Shown here: one piece after another, positions 7,832 through 16,119 of the stretch
How the letters are laid out: the number at the start of each line of letters is the position of its first letter
Position numbering within the stretch: the stretch's first letter is position 1
Assembly (NCBI GenBank): GCA_029260395.1
Contig: JAJDDJ010000002.1
Coordinates: forward strand, 62,001-126,000
DNA length: 64,000 bases
Direction of reading: 5' to 3'
DNA from: Phycisphaerales bacterium
GTDB taxonomy: Bacteria > Planctomycetota > Phycisphaerae > Phycisphaerales > UBA1924
Program-made: the position numbers and the translations under genes
Notes under the pieces: model-generated
Databases searched by the model: none
What the model was told of the DNA's origin: nothing
The model's input: only the letters and a program-made list of their open reading frames with translations

Positions 7832-9727
7832 TTACGCGGTTTCGACCGCCTCGACGACGACGCGGAAGCCGTCGGCCTCCACCACGTGGACACGTACGCC
7901 GGGATCAATGTACCCGGTGGAACTCACAACGTCGATCACGTCGCCCGATGCCGAATCGTCCGACTCTTCGGTAAACAGCTGCATCCTGCCCGACGGCCGG
8001 AGCACGGTAAGCGTCACGCCCTGCGTGCCGAGCGGGATAGTCGTCTTTCGGGCCAGCACAGAAAGCAGCGTCGGCTGGTCCGGGTCGTGTTCGCTCTTGA
8101 GAATGAGTCGGTTGATGACTGGGAGCCGGCCAAAGTTCTTGGCGATGACGAACATGCCCCCGAGCGAGACCCCGCCAGAGAGCAAGAGCGTCGCGAGCGA
8201 GTACAGCACCCCCGTGTTGTCGCGTTCGATGCCTGGAAAAGTTTGCTGGCCTGTATCGAGGAATATCCCGAGTAGCCCGGCGAACAGCGCGAGCAGCCCA
8301 ACCACGCCCGGCACACCAAAGCCCGGGAACACGAAGATCTCGAGCAGTATGAACAGGATGCCGCCGAGGATCGCTGCGATGGCCCACCAGCCCGCTGCCC
8401 CGATCATGTACGGCGGGATGACCAGCGCGAGCAGGGCCACCAACGCCACCGCTCCCGGCAGCACCAGCCCCGGATGGGTCATCTCAAGGAACAGGCCCAG
8501 CAGGAATACCACCACCAGCAGCCCCTTGACGGGAAGGCTGCTCATGAACCGAACAAGCGATTCGGACCAGCTCGCGTCAAAGCGTTCGAGATGCTCGGCC
8601 TGGAAGAACGCCATGAGCTGCTCGTCGTTGGTGACGGGGTCGGCCCGAGTTCCGGTCAAGTCCACATTGGCCGCAAAGCCGTAGCGGACCATGTCGTTCG
8701 AGCCGATTACGACCGCGCCGCGTCCGCTGAGCAACTTGGCTTCTAGCTGGTAGCGAGCCGGGTCGTTGAAGTCGATGATCGGTCTCAGGCTCGTCCGGGA
8801 CTCACTGATGGCGATCTGTTCTTCGATCTGCCTCTGCACGCGCTCGACATCCGGTGAAGCGGGCGTGAAACCTCCCGAGGGCGGGTTGGTCGGGCGCTCC
8901 GCAGCATCCGGATCTGCGATCGGCGGCTCGTCAGATGCTGCGGGCGGGGCCACGCTGCCAACGATCGCGTCCGCGAGCACCGGCTGGAGCACGGGTTCGT
9001 CTGGATAGAGCTTCTCGAACTCCGCACGGTCGATAGCGAAACGCACGCCGGTGGTCCGGTCGTGCACCCACCAGAGCTCGGCATCGTCAGCGACGATGGC
9101 TTGGCTGAGCAGTTCGTCCCGCGCGTACCTGCCGAGCGATTCGTTGTGGCGCTTTGTAAAGGCGTCGATCCGCTCGAACAGCACCGGGTAGATCTTTTCT
9201 TTCTGCACATCGTCCGGCTCGATCATCCCGACCATCGGGGAGAACCCGACGACCTTGGCATCGCCGAAGCTCGACGATTTACTGACCACGATCTCTCGGC
9301 ATGACAGCGCGACGATCGCCCCGCCCGAGTACGCAGAGTCGTGCACCCAAGCCACGGTGTTCTCGATGGCCGAGTTCTCGATGGCCGAGCAGATCTCCAG
9401 CACTGCGCCGACCTCGCCGCCGGGCGTGTCGAGCTCGATCACGATCGCATCCGCGCCGGCCTGCTCCGCATCGGTGATCCGCCGCTGAACACTCATCGAT
9501 GTGATCGCGTCAATTGGCCCCTGGATGGTGATAACAGCCACACGCGCCGCAGCCCGGTAGGCGGGCACGGAGCGGACGGTTCCATCGCTGGTTTGAATGG
9601 AATCCTGCTGGGCCCAGGTGGCTGCCACCGAGAGCAACGCCAATAGGCACCACGCGACCGCTGCCAGCCGCTTGAGGGCAGCCAATTGCGGGCGTCCGTG
9701 CCTTTGGCGTTTCCGGTTCACATGCAT
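7832..9727 (-). CDS. NfeD-family ClpP-class membrane serine protease (long form)
   Basis: 631 aa from the ATG at 9727. A signal peptide (LAAVAWCLLALLSVAATWAQ) is followed by a ClpP-class protease domain with IVIELDTPGGEV (oxyanion region) and DSAYSGGAIVALSC, which carries the likely catalytic Ser. After a linker come several membrane segments (GLLVVVFLLGLFLEM, LVLPGAVALVALLALVI, ILGGILFILLEIFVFP) and a C-terminal OB-fold NfeD domain (TQGVTLTVLRPSGRMQL, EADGFRVVVEAVE). A TAAACT box 7 nt upstream supports this start. Long NfeD proteins are thought to work with stomatin/flotillin proteins, matching floA downstream. Confidence 0.9.
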   Translation of the reverse strand: MHVNRKRQRHGRPQLAALKRLAAVAWCLLALLSVAATWAQQDSIQTSDGTVRSVPAYRAAARVAVITIQGPIDAITSMSVQRRITDAEQAGADAIVIELDTPGGEVGAVLEICSAIENSAIENTVAWVHDSAYSGGAIVALSCREIVVSKSSSFGDAKVVGFSPMVGMIEPDDVQKEKIYPVLFERIDAFTKRHNESLGRYARDELLSQAIVADDAELWWVHDRTTGVRFAIDRAEFEKLYPDEPVLQPVLADAIVGSVAPPAASDEPPIADPDAAERPTNPPSGGFTPASPDVERVQRQIEEQIAISESRTSLRPIIDFNDPARYQLEAKLLSGRGAVVIGSNDMVRYGFAANVDLTGTRADPVTNDEQLMAFFQAEHLERFDASWSESLVRFMSSLPVKGLLVVVFLLGLFLEMTHPGLVLPGAVALVALLALVIPPYMIGAAGWWAIAAILGGILFILLEIFVFPGFGVPGVVGLLALFAGLLGIFLDTGQQTFPGIERDNTGVLYSLATLLLSGGVSLGGMFVIAKNFGRLPVINRLILKSEHDPDQPTLLSVLARKTTIPLGTQGVTLTVLRPSGRMQLFTEESDDSASGDVIDVVSSTGYIDPGVRVHVVEADGFRVVVEAVETA

Positions 9728-9734
9728 CCCTACC

Positions 9735-9740
9735 AGTTTA
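9735..9740 (-). promoter_or_regulatory. TAAACT -10-like box before the NfeD protease gene
   Basis: On the minus strand TAAACT is followed by 7 nt and then the ATG at 9727. It fits the leaderless pattern seen elsewhere in the window. Confidence 0.45.
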
Positions 9741-9752
9741 CGCACGGCTGGT

Positions 9753-10313
9753 TCACGCGATGGTGCTCTTGTCAGTTCGTGAGAGCTCCAATTGCTCAAC
9801 GTTCCAGGCCAGTTTTTCGCCCGTGCAGTCGATGTGCACCGCAAAGAACCCTGGCAAGGCCTCAGAACCCGGCGGGCTGTCGCATTGCTGGATCAAAGGC
9901 CATATCACCGATCGGTCGGTTTGAGGCAGCTTGAGCGAGGCGATCGAGTCGGGCTCATGCCAGCGGAGCACGCCTTCGGGGATTTCCCTTGCCTCAACCT
10001 CCACGGGTCCCAGCACGCGGTAGTAGAACATCAGCCAGTGCCCCTTGCCCTCAAAGGCCTGTTCGCTGATGAGCCCGCCCAGATGCAGCCGGTCGATGGG
10101 CACGTGGATGCCCGCTTCCTCAGCGATTTCTCGCTGGGCGCATTGGGCGGGTGATTCGCCCGTATTCAGGTCCAACTTGCCCCCGATGGGGGAACTCAGG
10201 CCGAGATTGGGGCTGCGGACCCGGTCGAGCAGCAGCACCCGGCCTCGGACGTCGCGAAGGTCGCAGAGGCAGGCGAGGCGGTAGGGCAGCGATTGGACGT
10301 CGTGGGCAGCCAT
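9753..10313 (-). CDS. Nudix hydrolase
   Basis: 186 aa from the ATG at 10313; a longer frame reaches 10403 but lacks domain content. The Nudix box reads GGKLDLNTGESPAQCAQREIAEEAGI, with the essential REIAEEAGI helix intact. The first Gly is 8 residues before the first Glu instead of the canonical 6, so the loop is two residues longer than GX5E. The N-terminus (LACLCDLRDVRGRVLLLDRV) resembles 8-oxo-dGTPase/MutT-like members, but the substrate cannot be assigned. A TACGCT box lies 6 nt before the start. Confidence 0.85.
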   Translation of the reverse strand: MAAHDVQSLPYRLACLCDLRDVRGRVLLLDRVRSPNLGLSSPIGGKLDLNTGESPAQCAQREIAEEAGIHVPIDRLHLGGLISEQAFEGKGHWLMFYYRVLGPVEVEAREIPEGVLRWHEPDSIASLKLPQTDRSVIWPLIQQCDSPPGSEALPGFFAVHIDCTGEKLAWNVEQLELSRTDKSTIA

Positions 10314-10319
10314 ACACGG

Positions 10320-10325
10320 AGCGTA
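10320..10325 (-). promoter_or_regulatory. TACGCT -10-like box of the Nudix gene
   Basis: On the minus strand TACGCT, 6 nt, then the ATG at 10313. This favours the shorter Nudix frame. Confidence 0.5.
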
Positions 10326-10390
10326 GCCGGGGGCAGCACCGCCGAGACCCAAGAACCAACGAGGTGATGGGATCGGAGGTCGCTTGCCGA

Positions 10391-10396
10391 TAGGCT
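10391..10396 (+). promoter_or_regulatory. TAGGCT -10-like box of murC
   Basis: TAGGCT is followed by 5 nt and the ATG at 10402, supporting that start over the in-frame TTG at 10384. Confidence 0.5.
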
Positions 10397-10401
10397 CGGG
10401 C

Positions 10402-11913
10402 ATGAGCCAGCCCCGCCGAGCCCCTGCTGATCCGCCGAAAGCACCCGTTGAAGGTGCCTCATGGGAGGTCGCCGATCGAGCGGTCTACTGCATCGGGATC
10501 GGCGGCTGCGGCGTGTCCGGGCTGGCCCGCATGCTCAAGGCACGCGGAGCGAGCGTTGCAGGCTCTGATCGCGATGAATCCCCGCTCGTGCGCACGCTTG
10601 TGGATGAGGACATGCCCGTATCGCTCGATCAGCAAGCGGGCGTGCTTCCCGATGCGTGCGACATCGTGGTGGTCTCGGCAGCGATTGATGCCGCCCACCC
10701 GGAGGTGCTCGAGGCCCAGCGACGAGGCATCGAGATGCTGACCTACGCCGAGGCTCTGGGCCGGTGCATGGCCGATTCGACCGGTGTCGCGCTGGCTGGC
10801 ACACACGGCAAGAGCACGACGACCGCCATGCTCGGTGCGCTGCTCGTCGATGCGGGTCTCGATCCAAATGTGATCGTCGGCGCGGGCTGCCGACAACTCG
10901 TAAGCGGCTCGCTTAATGGCTCAGGTGCTGCGGAGGGCTTTCGACTAGGCGCACCGCTCGTGCCCACTGGCCGCTTCGCGGGCGAACGAGGCTTGCTGCT
11001 GGCCGAGGCGTGCGAGTTTAACCGCTCTTTCCATCAGCTCCGCCCGAAGATCGGTTCCATCTCGACGGTCGAGGCCGACCATCTTGACATCTACGGCTCG
11101 CTTGACGCGGTCGTGCAGGCATTCGCCGAGTTCGCGGCTCTTCTTCCGGCAGCCATCGACGGCGGGATGCTGCTTATCGCTGAGCAGGGCGCACACAGGC
11201 GTGAGATCACCGCGGGCCTCGCCTGCGATGTGCAGACCATCGGCTGGAATCCGCAGAGCGACTGGGTGGTCGCGTTCGATCCCGAATCGCATCGCGTCAC
11301 GCTCGAGCACGAAGGACGAGCCGCGACGTGGACCATGAGCCTGCCCGGTGCGCACAACGCGATGAATGCCGCGACCGCTGCGGCGCTCGCCTGGCACCTC
11401 GGAGCGGAGCCCGAAGTGATCGGGCGGTCGCTCAGCGCGTTTGCGGGCGTGGAGCGACGCACACAACTGCTCGGCGAGCGGCAAGGGGTCCGCGTGTGGG
11501 ACGACTACGGGCACCACCCGACCGAGGTGGACGCCACGCTTTTGGCCTTACGTGGCTTCGACAAGCCGGAGACCAAGGGCGGCAAGCTCGTGTGTGTGTT
11601 TCAGCCTCACCAGCACTCGCGTACACGGTTCTTGCTGGATGAATTTGCGAGCGCGTTCGAGCACGCGGATGTGGTCATCGTGCCGACGATCTACTTTGTC
11701 CGCGACACCGAGGCGGAGAAGCAGAAGGTCAGCTCGTCGGATCTTGTAGACCGCCTGCGTGCGCGCGGCGTGCGGGCGATGCACCTGCACCCGTTTGAGG
11801 CCATCGTTGAACAGCTCGAGAACGTCTGCACGCCGGGCGACACGCTTGTTGTGATGGGCGCTGGCCCGGTGTGGAAGGTCGCCCACGATTTCATGCGGAC
11901 CGGCGGCAACTGA
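10402..11913 (+). CDS. murC: UDP-N-acetylmuramate--L-alanine ligase MurC
   Basis: 503 aa. MurC adds L-Ala to UDP-MurNAc in the cytoplasmic stage of peptidoglycan synthesis. An N-terminal Rossmann motif (YCIGIGGCGVSGLARML, residues 29-45) precedes the ATP-binding loop GTHGKST (133-139), the central-domain Glu/His region (EACEFNRSF, EADHLDIYG) and a C-terminal ligase domain with DDYGHHPTE and FQPHQHSRT, both diagnostic of MurC. First gene of a murC-murB-ddl-ftsQ-like cluster with 1-nt and overlapping junctions. Planctomycetes were once thought to lack peptidoglycan; this cluster supports a wall. Confidence 0.96.
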   Translation: MSQPRRAPADPPKAPVEGASWEVADRAVYCIGIGGCGVSGLARMLKARGASVAGSDRDESPLVRTLVDEDMPVSLDQQAGVLPDACDIVVVSAAIDAAHPEVLEAQRRGIEMLTYAEALGRCMADSTGVALAGTHGKSTTTAMLGALLVDAGLDPNVIVGAGCRQLVSGSLNGSGAAEGFRLGAPLVPTGRFAGERGLLLAEACEFNRSFHQLRPKIGSISTVEADHLDIYGSLDAVVQAFAEFAALLPAAIDGGMLLIAEQGAHRREITAGLACDVQTIGWNPQSDWVVAFDPESHRVTLEHEGRAATWTMSLPGAHNAMNAATAAALAWHLGAEPEVIGRSLSAFAGVERRTQLLGERQGVRVWDDYGHHPTEVDATLLALRGFDKPETKGGKLVCVFQPHQHSRTRFLLDEFASAFEHADVVIVPTIYFVRDTEAEKQKVSSSDLVDRLRARGVRAMHLHPFEAIVEQLENVCTPGDTLVVMGAGPVWKVAHDFMRTGGN

Positions 11914-11914
11914 G

Positions 11915-12850
11915 ATGCCCCGCGCACTCGACGAGTTGGTGATCCTTCGCGATGCGCCGATCAGCACGTGGTTCCGAGTTGGTGGGTGCGCCGACCGGCT
12001 CGCCAAGCCAGCCTCGCTCGATCAGCTGCGGGCGTGCATCGATACCGACCCGGGCCTGCTGGTCTTGGGCGACGGGGCCAACTTGCTTGTGGACGATGGG
12101 GGCGTGGGGCCGCTGGTGGTCGAGTTGAGCAGCCCCGGATTCAGCGCGCGGTCTGAGCCGACTCCACAAGCCGATGGCACCTTGCGGCTGAGCGTGGGCG
12201 CAGGAGTGAGGCTGCCCAGGCTTATCAGCGACTGCGTGGCATCGGGCCTTGGCGGGCTTGAGCGTCTGGCTGGATTCCCGGCGTCGATCGGCGGGGCTGT
12301 GCGCATGAACGCGGGCGGCGCGTTCGGCGAGATCGCCGATGTCATCGCGTCGATCGCAGGGGTCGATCGGCAGGGCCGAGCCATTACCCTGGAACGCGAG
12401 CAGATCGATTTTGGGTACCGACGCAGCGGGCTCGAATCGCTCATCATCACCGAGGTCGAGCTGTCGTTACGACCAGCACCGAGAGCGGAGCTGGATCAAA
12501 GGCGTCGCGAGGTCATGGAGCACAAGAAGGCCTCGCAGCCATTGAGCGAGAAGAGCGCCGGTTGCTGCTTCAAGAATCCGACGCTTGCATGCGATGTGGA
12601 CAGCATCGGTGCCGCGGGCGAGAGGGTGTCGGCGGGGCTGGTGATCGACCGTGCGGGCGGCAAGGGAATCGCGGTAGGCGGCGCGCGTGTAAGCGAGGTC
12701 CATGCGAACTTCATCGTGACCGAGCCGAGCGCCAAAGCGGGCGATGTGATCCGCCTGATCGACGAGGTGCGCGGGCTCGTGCAGGATCGATTCGGCATCG
12801 ATCTTCATCGCGAGGTCGTGGTCTGGGGCCGAGAGGGGGAGTTGTCTTGA
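11915..12850 (+). CDS. murB: UDP-N-acetylenolpyruvoylglucosamine reductase MurB
   Basis: 311 aa. An FAD-dependent enzyme that makes UDP-MurNAc. The FAD domain shows LLVLGDGANLLV and FPASIGGAVRMNAGGAFGEI; the substrate domain shows FGYRRSGL, SAGCCFKNP (Cys in the position of the catalytic Ser/Cys) and a C-terminal HREVVVWG with the expected catalytic Glu. The start is 1 nt after the murC stop, and the end overlaps the ddl start by 4 nt. Confidence 0.95.
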   Translation: MPRALDELVILRDAPISTWFRVGGCADRLAKPASLDQLRACIDTDPGLLVLGDGANLLVDDGGVGPLVVELSSPGFSARSEPTPQADGTLRLSVGAGVRLPRLISDCVASGLGGLERLAGFPASIGGAVRMNAGGAFGEIADVIASIAGVDRQGRAITLEREQIDFGYRRSGLESLIITEVELSLRPAPRAELDQRRREVMEHKKASQPLSEKSAGCCFKNPTLACDVDSIGAAGERVSAGLVIDRAGGKGIAVGGARVSEVHANFIVTEPSAKAGDVIRLIDEVRGLVQDRFGIDLHREVVVWGREGELS

Positions 12851-13794
12851 CCGGGATCGAATCCAAGCCATCGGTTCTGGTGCTGGGCGGCGGGCCGGAT
12901 GCAGAGAGACCGGTGAGCATCGAGAGTGCAGCCGCGGTGGCATCGTCGTTGGCGAAAGCGGGCCACGAGGTGCGCGCAGTGACGATCGATCGGCCGAGCG
13001 CCTCAGAGCTTGCAGCGATGCAGGGCGAGGTGGTGTTTCCGGCGCTGCACGGGTCTTGGGGTGAGGGCGGCGGGTTGCAACAACTTCTTGAACGAGACGG
13101 CCGGCCGTTTGTGGGCAGCGGCGAGTCAGCAGCCAGACTCGCGATGGACAAGCTCGCGACCAAGCTTGTTGCAGCGAAGTTGGGCTTGCCGACGCCCTGT
13201 GCGTGCGTGGTGAGGCCTGGGGACACCGGCTGTTCTCTCCAAGCGCCCGCTGTGATCAAGCCGGTGTTCGAGGGTTCAAGCGTGGGGCTGTTCGTGTGCC
13301 AGGACGATGAATCGATCGCTCACGCTCTGGTATCGCTCGACAGCCAGTACTCGCCTTGGCTGGCTGAGGCGATGATCGCGGGGCGGGAACTGACGGTGGG
13401 CGTTCTCGCAAGCGACGGTGGAGGCCTGACGGCGCTTCCGATCGTGGAGATTCGGCCCAAAGGCGGCGTGTACGACTACAACGCGAAGTACCAAAGAGAC
13501 GATACCCAATACGTGGTGGACCCCGAGCTTCCAATCGGGATCGCGGCGATCTTGGGTGAGCACGCGGTGCGCGTGGCTCAGGCGATCGGGGTTCGGCATC
13601 TGGCGAGGGTTGATTTCATGCTCGATGGGGACGGTGTCGGCTGGCTGTTGGAAGTGAACACGATGCCAGGTTTCACGTCGCATTCGCTGTTTCCGATGGC
13701 AGCAGCGGGCGCGGGGCTGGACATGCCAGCCCTCACGAGCAGGCTGGTATTGGCCGCCGCGATGAGCGAGACGCGAACGAAGCAAGGAGTCTGA
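12847..13794 (+). CDS. ddl: D-alanine--D-alanine ligase
   Basis: 315 aa from a TTG start that overlaps the murB TGA (TTGA). The ATP-grasp signature residues are present: LGGGPDAERPVS near the N-terminus, FPALHGSWGEGG, PAVIKPVFEGSSVGL, LAEAMIAGRELTVGVL, and the metal-binding end EVNTMPGFTSHSLFP. It makes the D-Ala-D-Ala dipeptide for peptidoglycan. Longer in-frame extensions into murB exist but add no Ddl sequence, so the TTG is preferred. Confidence 0.94.
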   Translation: MTGIESKPSVLVLGGGPDAERPVSIESAAAVASSLAKAGHEVRAVTIDRPSASELAAMQGEVVFPALHGSWGEGGGLQQLLERDGRPFVGSGESAARLAMDKLATKLVAAKLGLPTPCACVVRPGDTGCSLQAPAVIKPVFEGSSVGLFVCQDDESIAHALVSLDSQYSPWLAEAMIAGRELTVGVLASDGGGLTALPIVEIRPKGGVYDYNAKYQRDDTQYVVDPELPIGIAAILGEHAVRVAQAIGVRHLARVDFMLDGDGVGWLLEVNTMPGFTSHSLFPMAAAGAGLDMPALTSRLVLAAAMSETRTKQGV

Positions 13795-13795
13795 G

Positions 13796-14719
13796 ATGGC
13801 GAGTCGCAAAAAGAAGCAAGCCGAGCCGTGGTTGGAGCGTCGCGGTGTGCGCATGGCGGGGTTTGTGCTGCTCGGTGTGCTCGCAGCGGGGCTGCTGGGC
13901 GGCGCTGGCTACGGCGTGTGGACGGTCGATAGCAAAGCGAAAGCACTGCTGGCTCAAGAACGACAGCAGGTGGTCATCGACTGGCCTACGAGCGTGGACC
14001 CGGTGAGCGGCGAGGCGCGGTACCTGCACGACATGCCGATCCGCAGCGAAGTGCAAGCGCAAGTCGAGGCAATGGTGAACCACGAGCCCGAGCCGTTCGG
14101 GCCAGCCGTGCTGGAGCAGGTGGGCGAGTGGCTCGCGGGCTCCGGTTGGTTCGACGGCGAGCCCACGATCCGACGGCAGGACGCGACGACGTTGCGCGTT
14201 GAGGGCGCATGGCGCCGGCCCGTTGCATTGGTGCGATACGGCCGGGGCGAGCTTGCCCGCGACTACCTCGTTGATCACGAACTCAGGCTGTTGCCGAAGA
14301 TTTACGCCGTCGGAGAGCGACAAGCTCGTTATCTCACGGGCGCGACGCACGCGCCGGCTGGCAACGCGCCATGGTCGCCCGACTATGAGACAACCTGGCC
14401 CGATACGAGCCTGAAAGCGGGTCTCGAACTGCTCATGCTATTGGCAAGGCAGCCGTACGCGGGGCAGGTGGCGGGGGTGGATGTGCGGGATTACTTCGTC
14501 GAAAACCGGCTGACGATCATTACCGAGCGAGGCTCGCGTGTGGTTTGGGGCGGGCCTGTGGGCGAGTTCATCCCCGGCGAAGCGGACACACAGCAGAAGC
14601 TGACGCACCTGCTGCAGTTCTACAACGACCCGGCGTACGGACGGCGAATCGATGCAGGGCTCGATCGGCTGGAGATCTTCGATCGGCAGGTGGTCATCGA
14701 TCGGACAGGCCGAAGGTGA
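13796..14719 (+). CDS. FtsQ/DivIB-like bitopic division protein (candidate)
   Basis: 307 aa. A basic cytoplasmic start (MASRKKKQAEPWLERRG) leads into one membrane segment (MAGFVLLGVLAAGLLGGAGYGVW, about 19-41) and a long periplasmic part. The C-terminal part (GSRVVWGGPVGEFIPGEADTQQKLTHLLQF... LEIFDRQVVIDRTG) resembles the FtsQ beta domain, where a short v-lG strand precedes a KL-rich helix and closing strands. Gene order murC-murB-ddl-X equals the place of ftsQ in many dcw clusters. A good POTRA match is not evident by eye, so the assignment rests on topology, position and the C-terminal pattern. An ATG 1 nt after the ddl stop has AAGGAG upstream. Confidence 0.55.
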   Translation: MASRKKKQAEPWLERRGVRMAGFVLLGVLAAGLLGGAGYGVWTVDSKAKALLAQERQQVVIDWPTSVDPVSGEARYLHDMPIRSEVQAQVEAMVNHEPEPFGPAVLEQVGEWLAGSGWFDGEPTIRRQDATTLRVEGAWRRPVALVRYGRGELARDYLVDHELRLLPKIYAVGERQARYLTGATHAPAGNAPWSPDYETTWPDTSLKAGLELLMLLARQPYAGQVAGVDVRDYFVENRLTIITERGSRVVWGGPVGEFIPGEADTQQKLTHLLQFYNDPAYGRRIDAGLDRLEIFDRQVVIDRTGRR

Positions 14720-15516
14720 CCACGGGCGGGCGGGATCTCGATCTGTTCGGCCGGGCGCCGACGAAGACCTCGGACTGGTCGCACCGAAGGGGCGAGCCCC
14801 GATGGTTTGCGCTGTGGTGGACGGTGTTCGTGCTATCGAGCGCGATGATTGCCCTTGCGTCTGCGGGCGGACCGTTTGGGGGGTCGTTTGAGAGCTACCA
14901 ACCGGCGCTACGCCTGCTGATGCTTGGGCTTGGTTGCGGCGTGGCGCTGCTTTGGCCCGCGACACGGCTGAGCCAGGAGCCGCCCGAAGGCGGTCTGAGC
15001 GGCGTGCTGTCGTCTGTGCTGATGGATCTGATTGTCGTGCAGGTGCCTGTGCAGGCGGTGCTTCTGCCGTTGGTAGTGCTCGCGCGGTGGCCCCTAGGTG
15101 TGGTGCTCACGCTGGGGCTCCACGCGCTGGCGTGGGGCGTGCTCGTGGGCGCGATTCTGTCTGCGGCGCTGGCCCGGATCCGCTGGCGTGGCAAGCCTGA
15201 TGGCGACCACGCCTGGGTCTGGATGCTTGTTTTCTTCGCGATGGTGCTCGCAGCGCCGATGGGCGAGATCGTGATTCTGGGCGCTGGTGCCACCGGTCGA
15301 TCGCTCGATCAGCCGTCACTCGTCGAGTGGTGGTGGCTCATGTCGCCCGCGACTGGCGGGCTGGAGATCACCCGGCCCCGGCCTTGGGCGGGGGCTGAGC
15401 TGGCTCTGGTGCATGAGCACGTGGTGGCCGCGGCGATCGTGCTCGGAGCGGGCCTGCTGGCCTGGACGGGGCTGACGATCGGCGCGAGAGTGGCACGCGG
15501 GCGCGGACGCGCCTAA
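14716..15516 (+). CDS. Polytopic membrane protein of unknown function
   Basis: 266 aa from a GTG that overlaps the previous stop (GTGA). A charged N-terminus ([25 protein letters not shown]) is followed by about six hydrophobic segments, for example [53 protein letters not shown] and [19 protein letters not shown]. No recognised family. Coupling to the FtsQ-like gene suggests a wall or division role, but this is inference from position only. Confidence 0.7.
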   Translation: MTTGGRDLDLFGRAPTKTSDWSHRRGEPRWFALWWTVFVLSSAMIALASAGGPFGGSFESYQPALRLLMLGLGCGVALLWPATRLSQEPPEGGLSGVLSSVLMDLIVVQVPVQAVLLPLVVLARWPLGVVLTLGLHALAWGVLVGAILSAALARIRWRGKPDGDHAWVWMLVFFAMVLAAPMGEIVILGAGATGRSLDQPSLVEWWWLMSPATGGLEITRPRPWAGAELALVHEHVVAAAIVLGAGLLAWTGLTIGARVARGRGRA

Positions 15517-15563
15517 AAGTTCTGATTCAAGCGATTGTTCTGAGACGTTCGAGGAGCTGGCAC

Positions 15564-16025
15564 ATGGATTTGATTACCCCAGACGAGGTCGCGCGGATCA
15601 AGACCAGGCTCAAGTCCCTGCTCGACAACCGCTCTGTGATTTCTGAGCGCATCGCTGAGGCACGCGAGCTTGGCGATCTCAAGGAGAACGCCGAATATCA
15701 CGCTGCACGCGAGCAGCAGGGGCTCGAAGAGGCCGAGATCCGCAGGCACGAAGCTCGCCTCAAAACGGCGCAGGTCGTCGACGCTGAGCAGCAGGGCGAT
15801 GTGGTGTTCCTCGGCTCCAAGGTGCGTCTTCGCGAGGTGGACACCGGCGACGAGGACACGTTCTGCCTCGTCGGTGAGGCCAGCGGCGATCCGATGCTCG
15901 ACTACGTCGAGGTCACGGTGACCAGCCCCATGGGCGAGGCGCTGATGAAGTCGCGCGTTGGCGAGACCATCAGCGTGCGCGCGCCAAGAGGCGTCAAGCA
16001 GTTCGAGATCATCGCGTTCGAATGA
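15564..16025 (+). CDS. greA: Transcription elongation factor GreA
   Basis: 153 aa, the normal GreA length. An N-terminal coiled coil carries the tip acidic residues ([25 protein letters not shown], about residues 31-55), which enter the RNA polymerase channel to stimulate transcript cleavage. The C-terminal globular domain shows [40 protein letters not shown] and the end motif FEIIAFE. A GAGGAG lies upstream of the ATG. A strong hairpin follows the gene. Confidence 0.95.
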   Translation: MDLITPDEVARIKTRLKSLLDNRSVISERIAEARELGDLKENAEYHAAREQQGLEEAEIRRHEARLKTAQVVDAEQQGDVVFLGSKVRLREVDTGDEDTFCLVGEASGDPMLDYVEVTVTSPMGEALMKSRVGETISVRAPRGVKQFEIIAFE

Positions 16026-16071
16026 GGCTCTGTCGCTTGGATCGCGGGAACTGAGTCATGCCACAAAGAAA

Positions 16072-16091
16072 CCCCGCTCGCGAGAGCGGGG
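16072..16091. terminator. Bidirectional intrinsic terminator after greA
   Basis: CCCCGCTC and GAGCGGGG form a perfect 8-bp stem with a GCGA loop, followed by CTGTTGTTCTC on plus and by TTTCTTTG on minus. It separates convergent greA and the anchor-B gene. Confidence 0.85.
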
Positions 16092-16119
16092 CTGTTGTTC
16101 TCACGGGATTGCGAGTGCC

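Noticed and set aside
7707-8684. 325-codon frame on plus
   Set aside because: Ser/Pro/Thr-rich antisense shadow of the NfeD protease gene.
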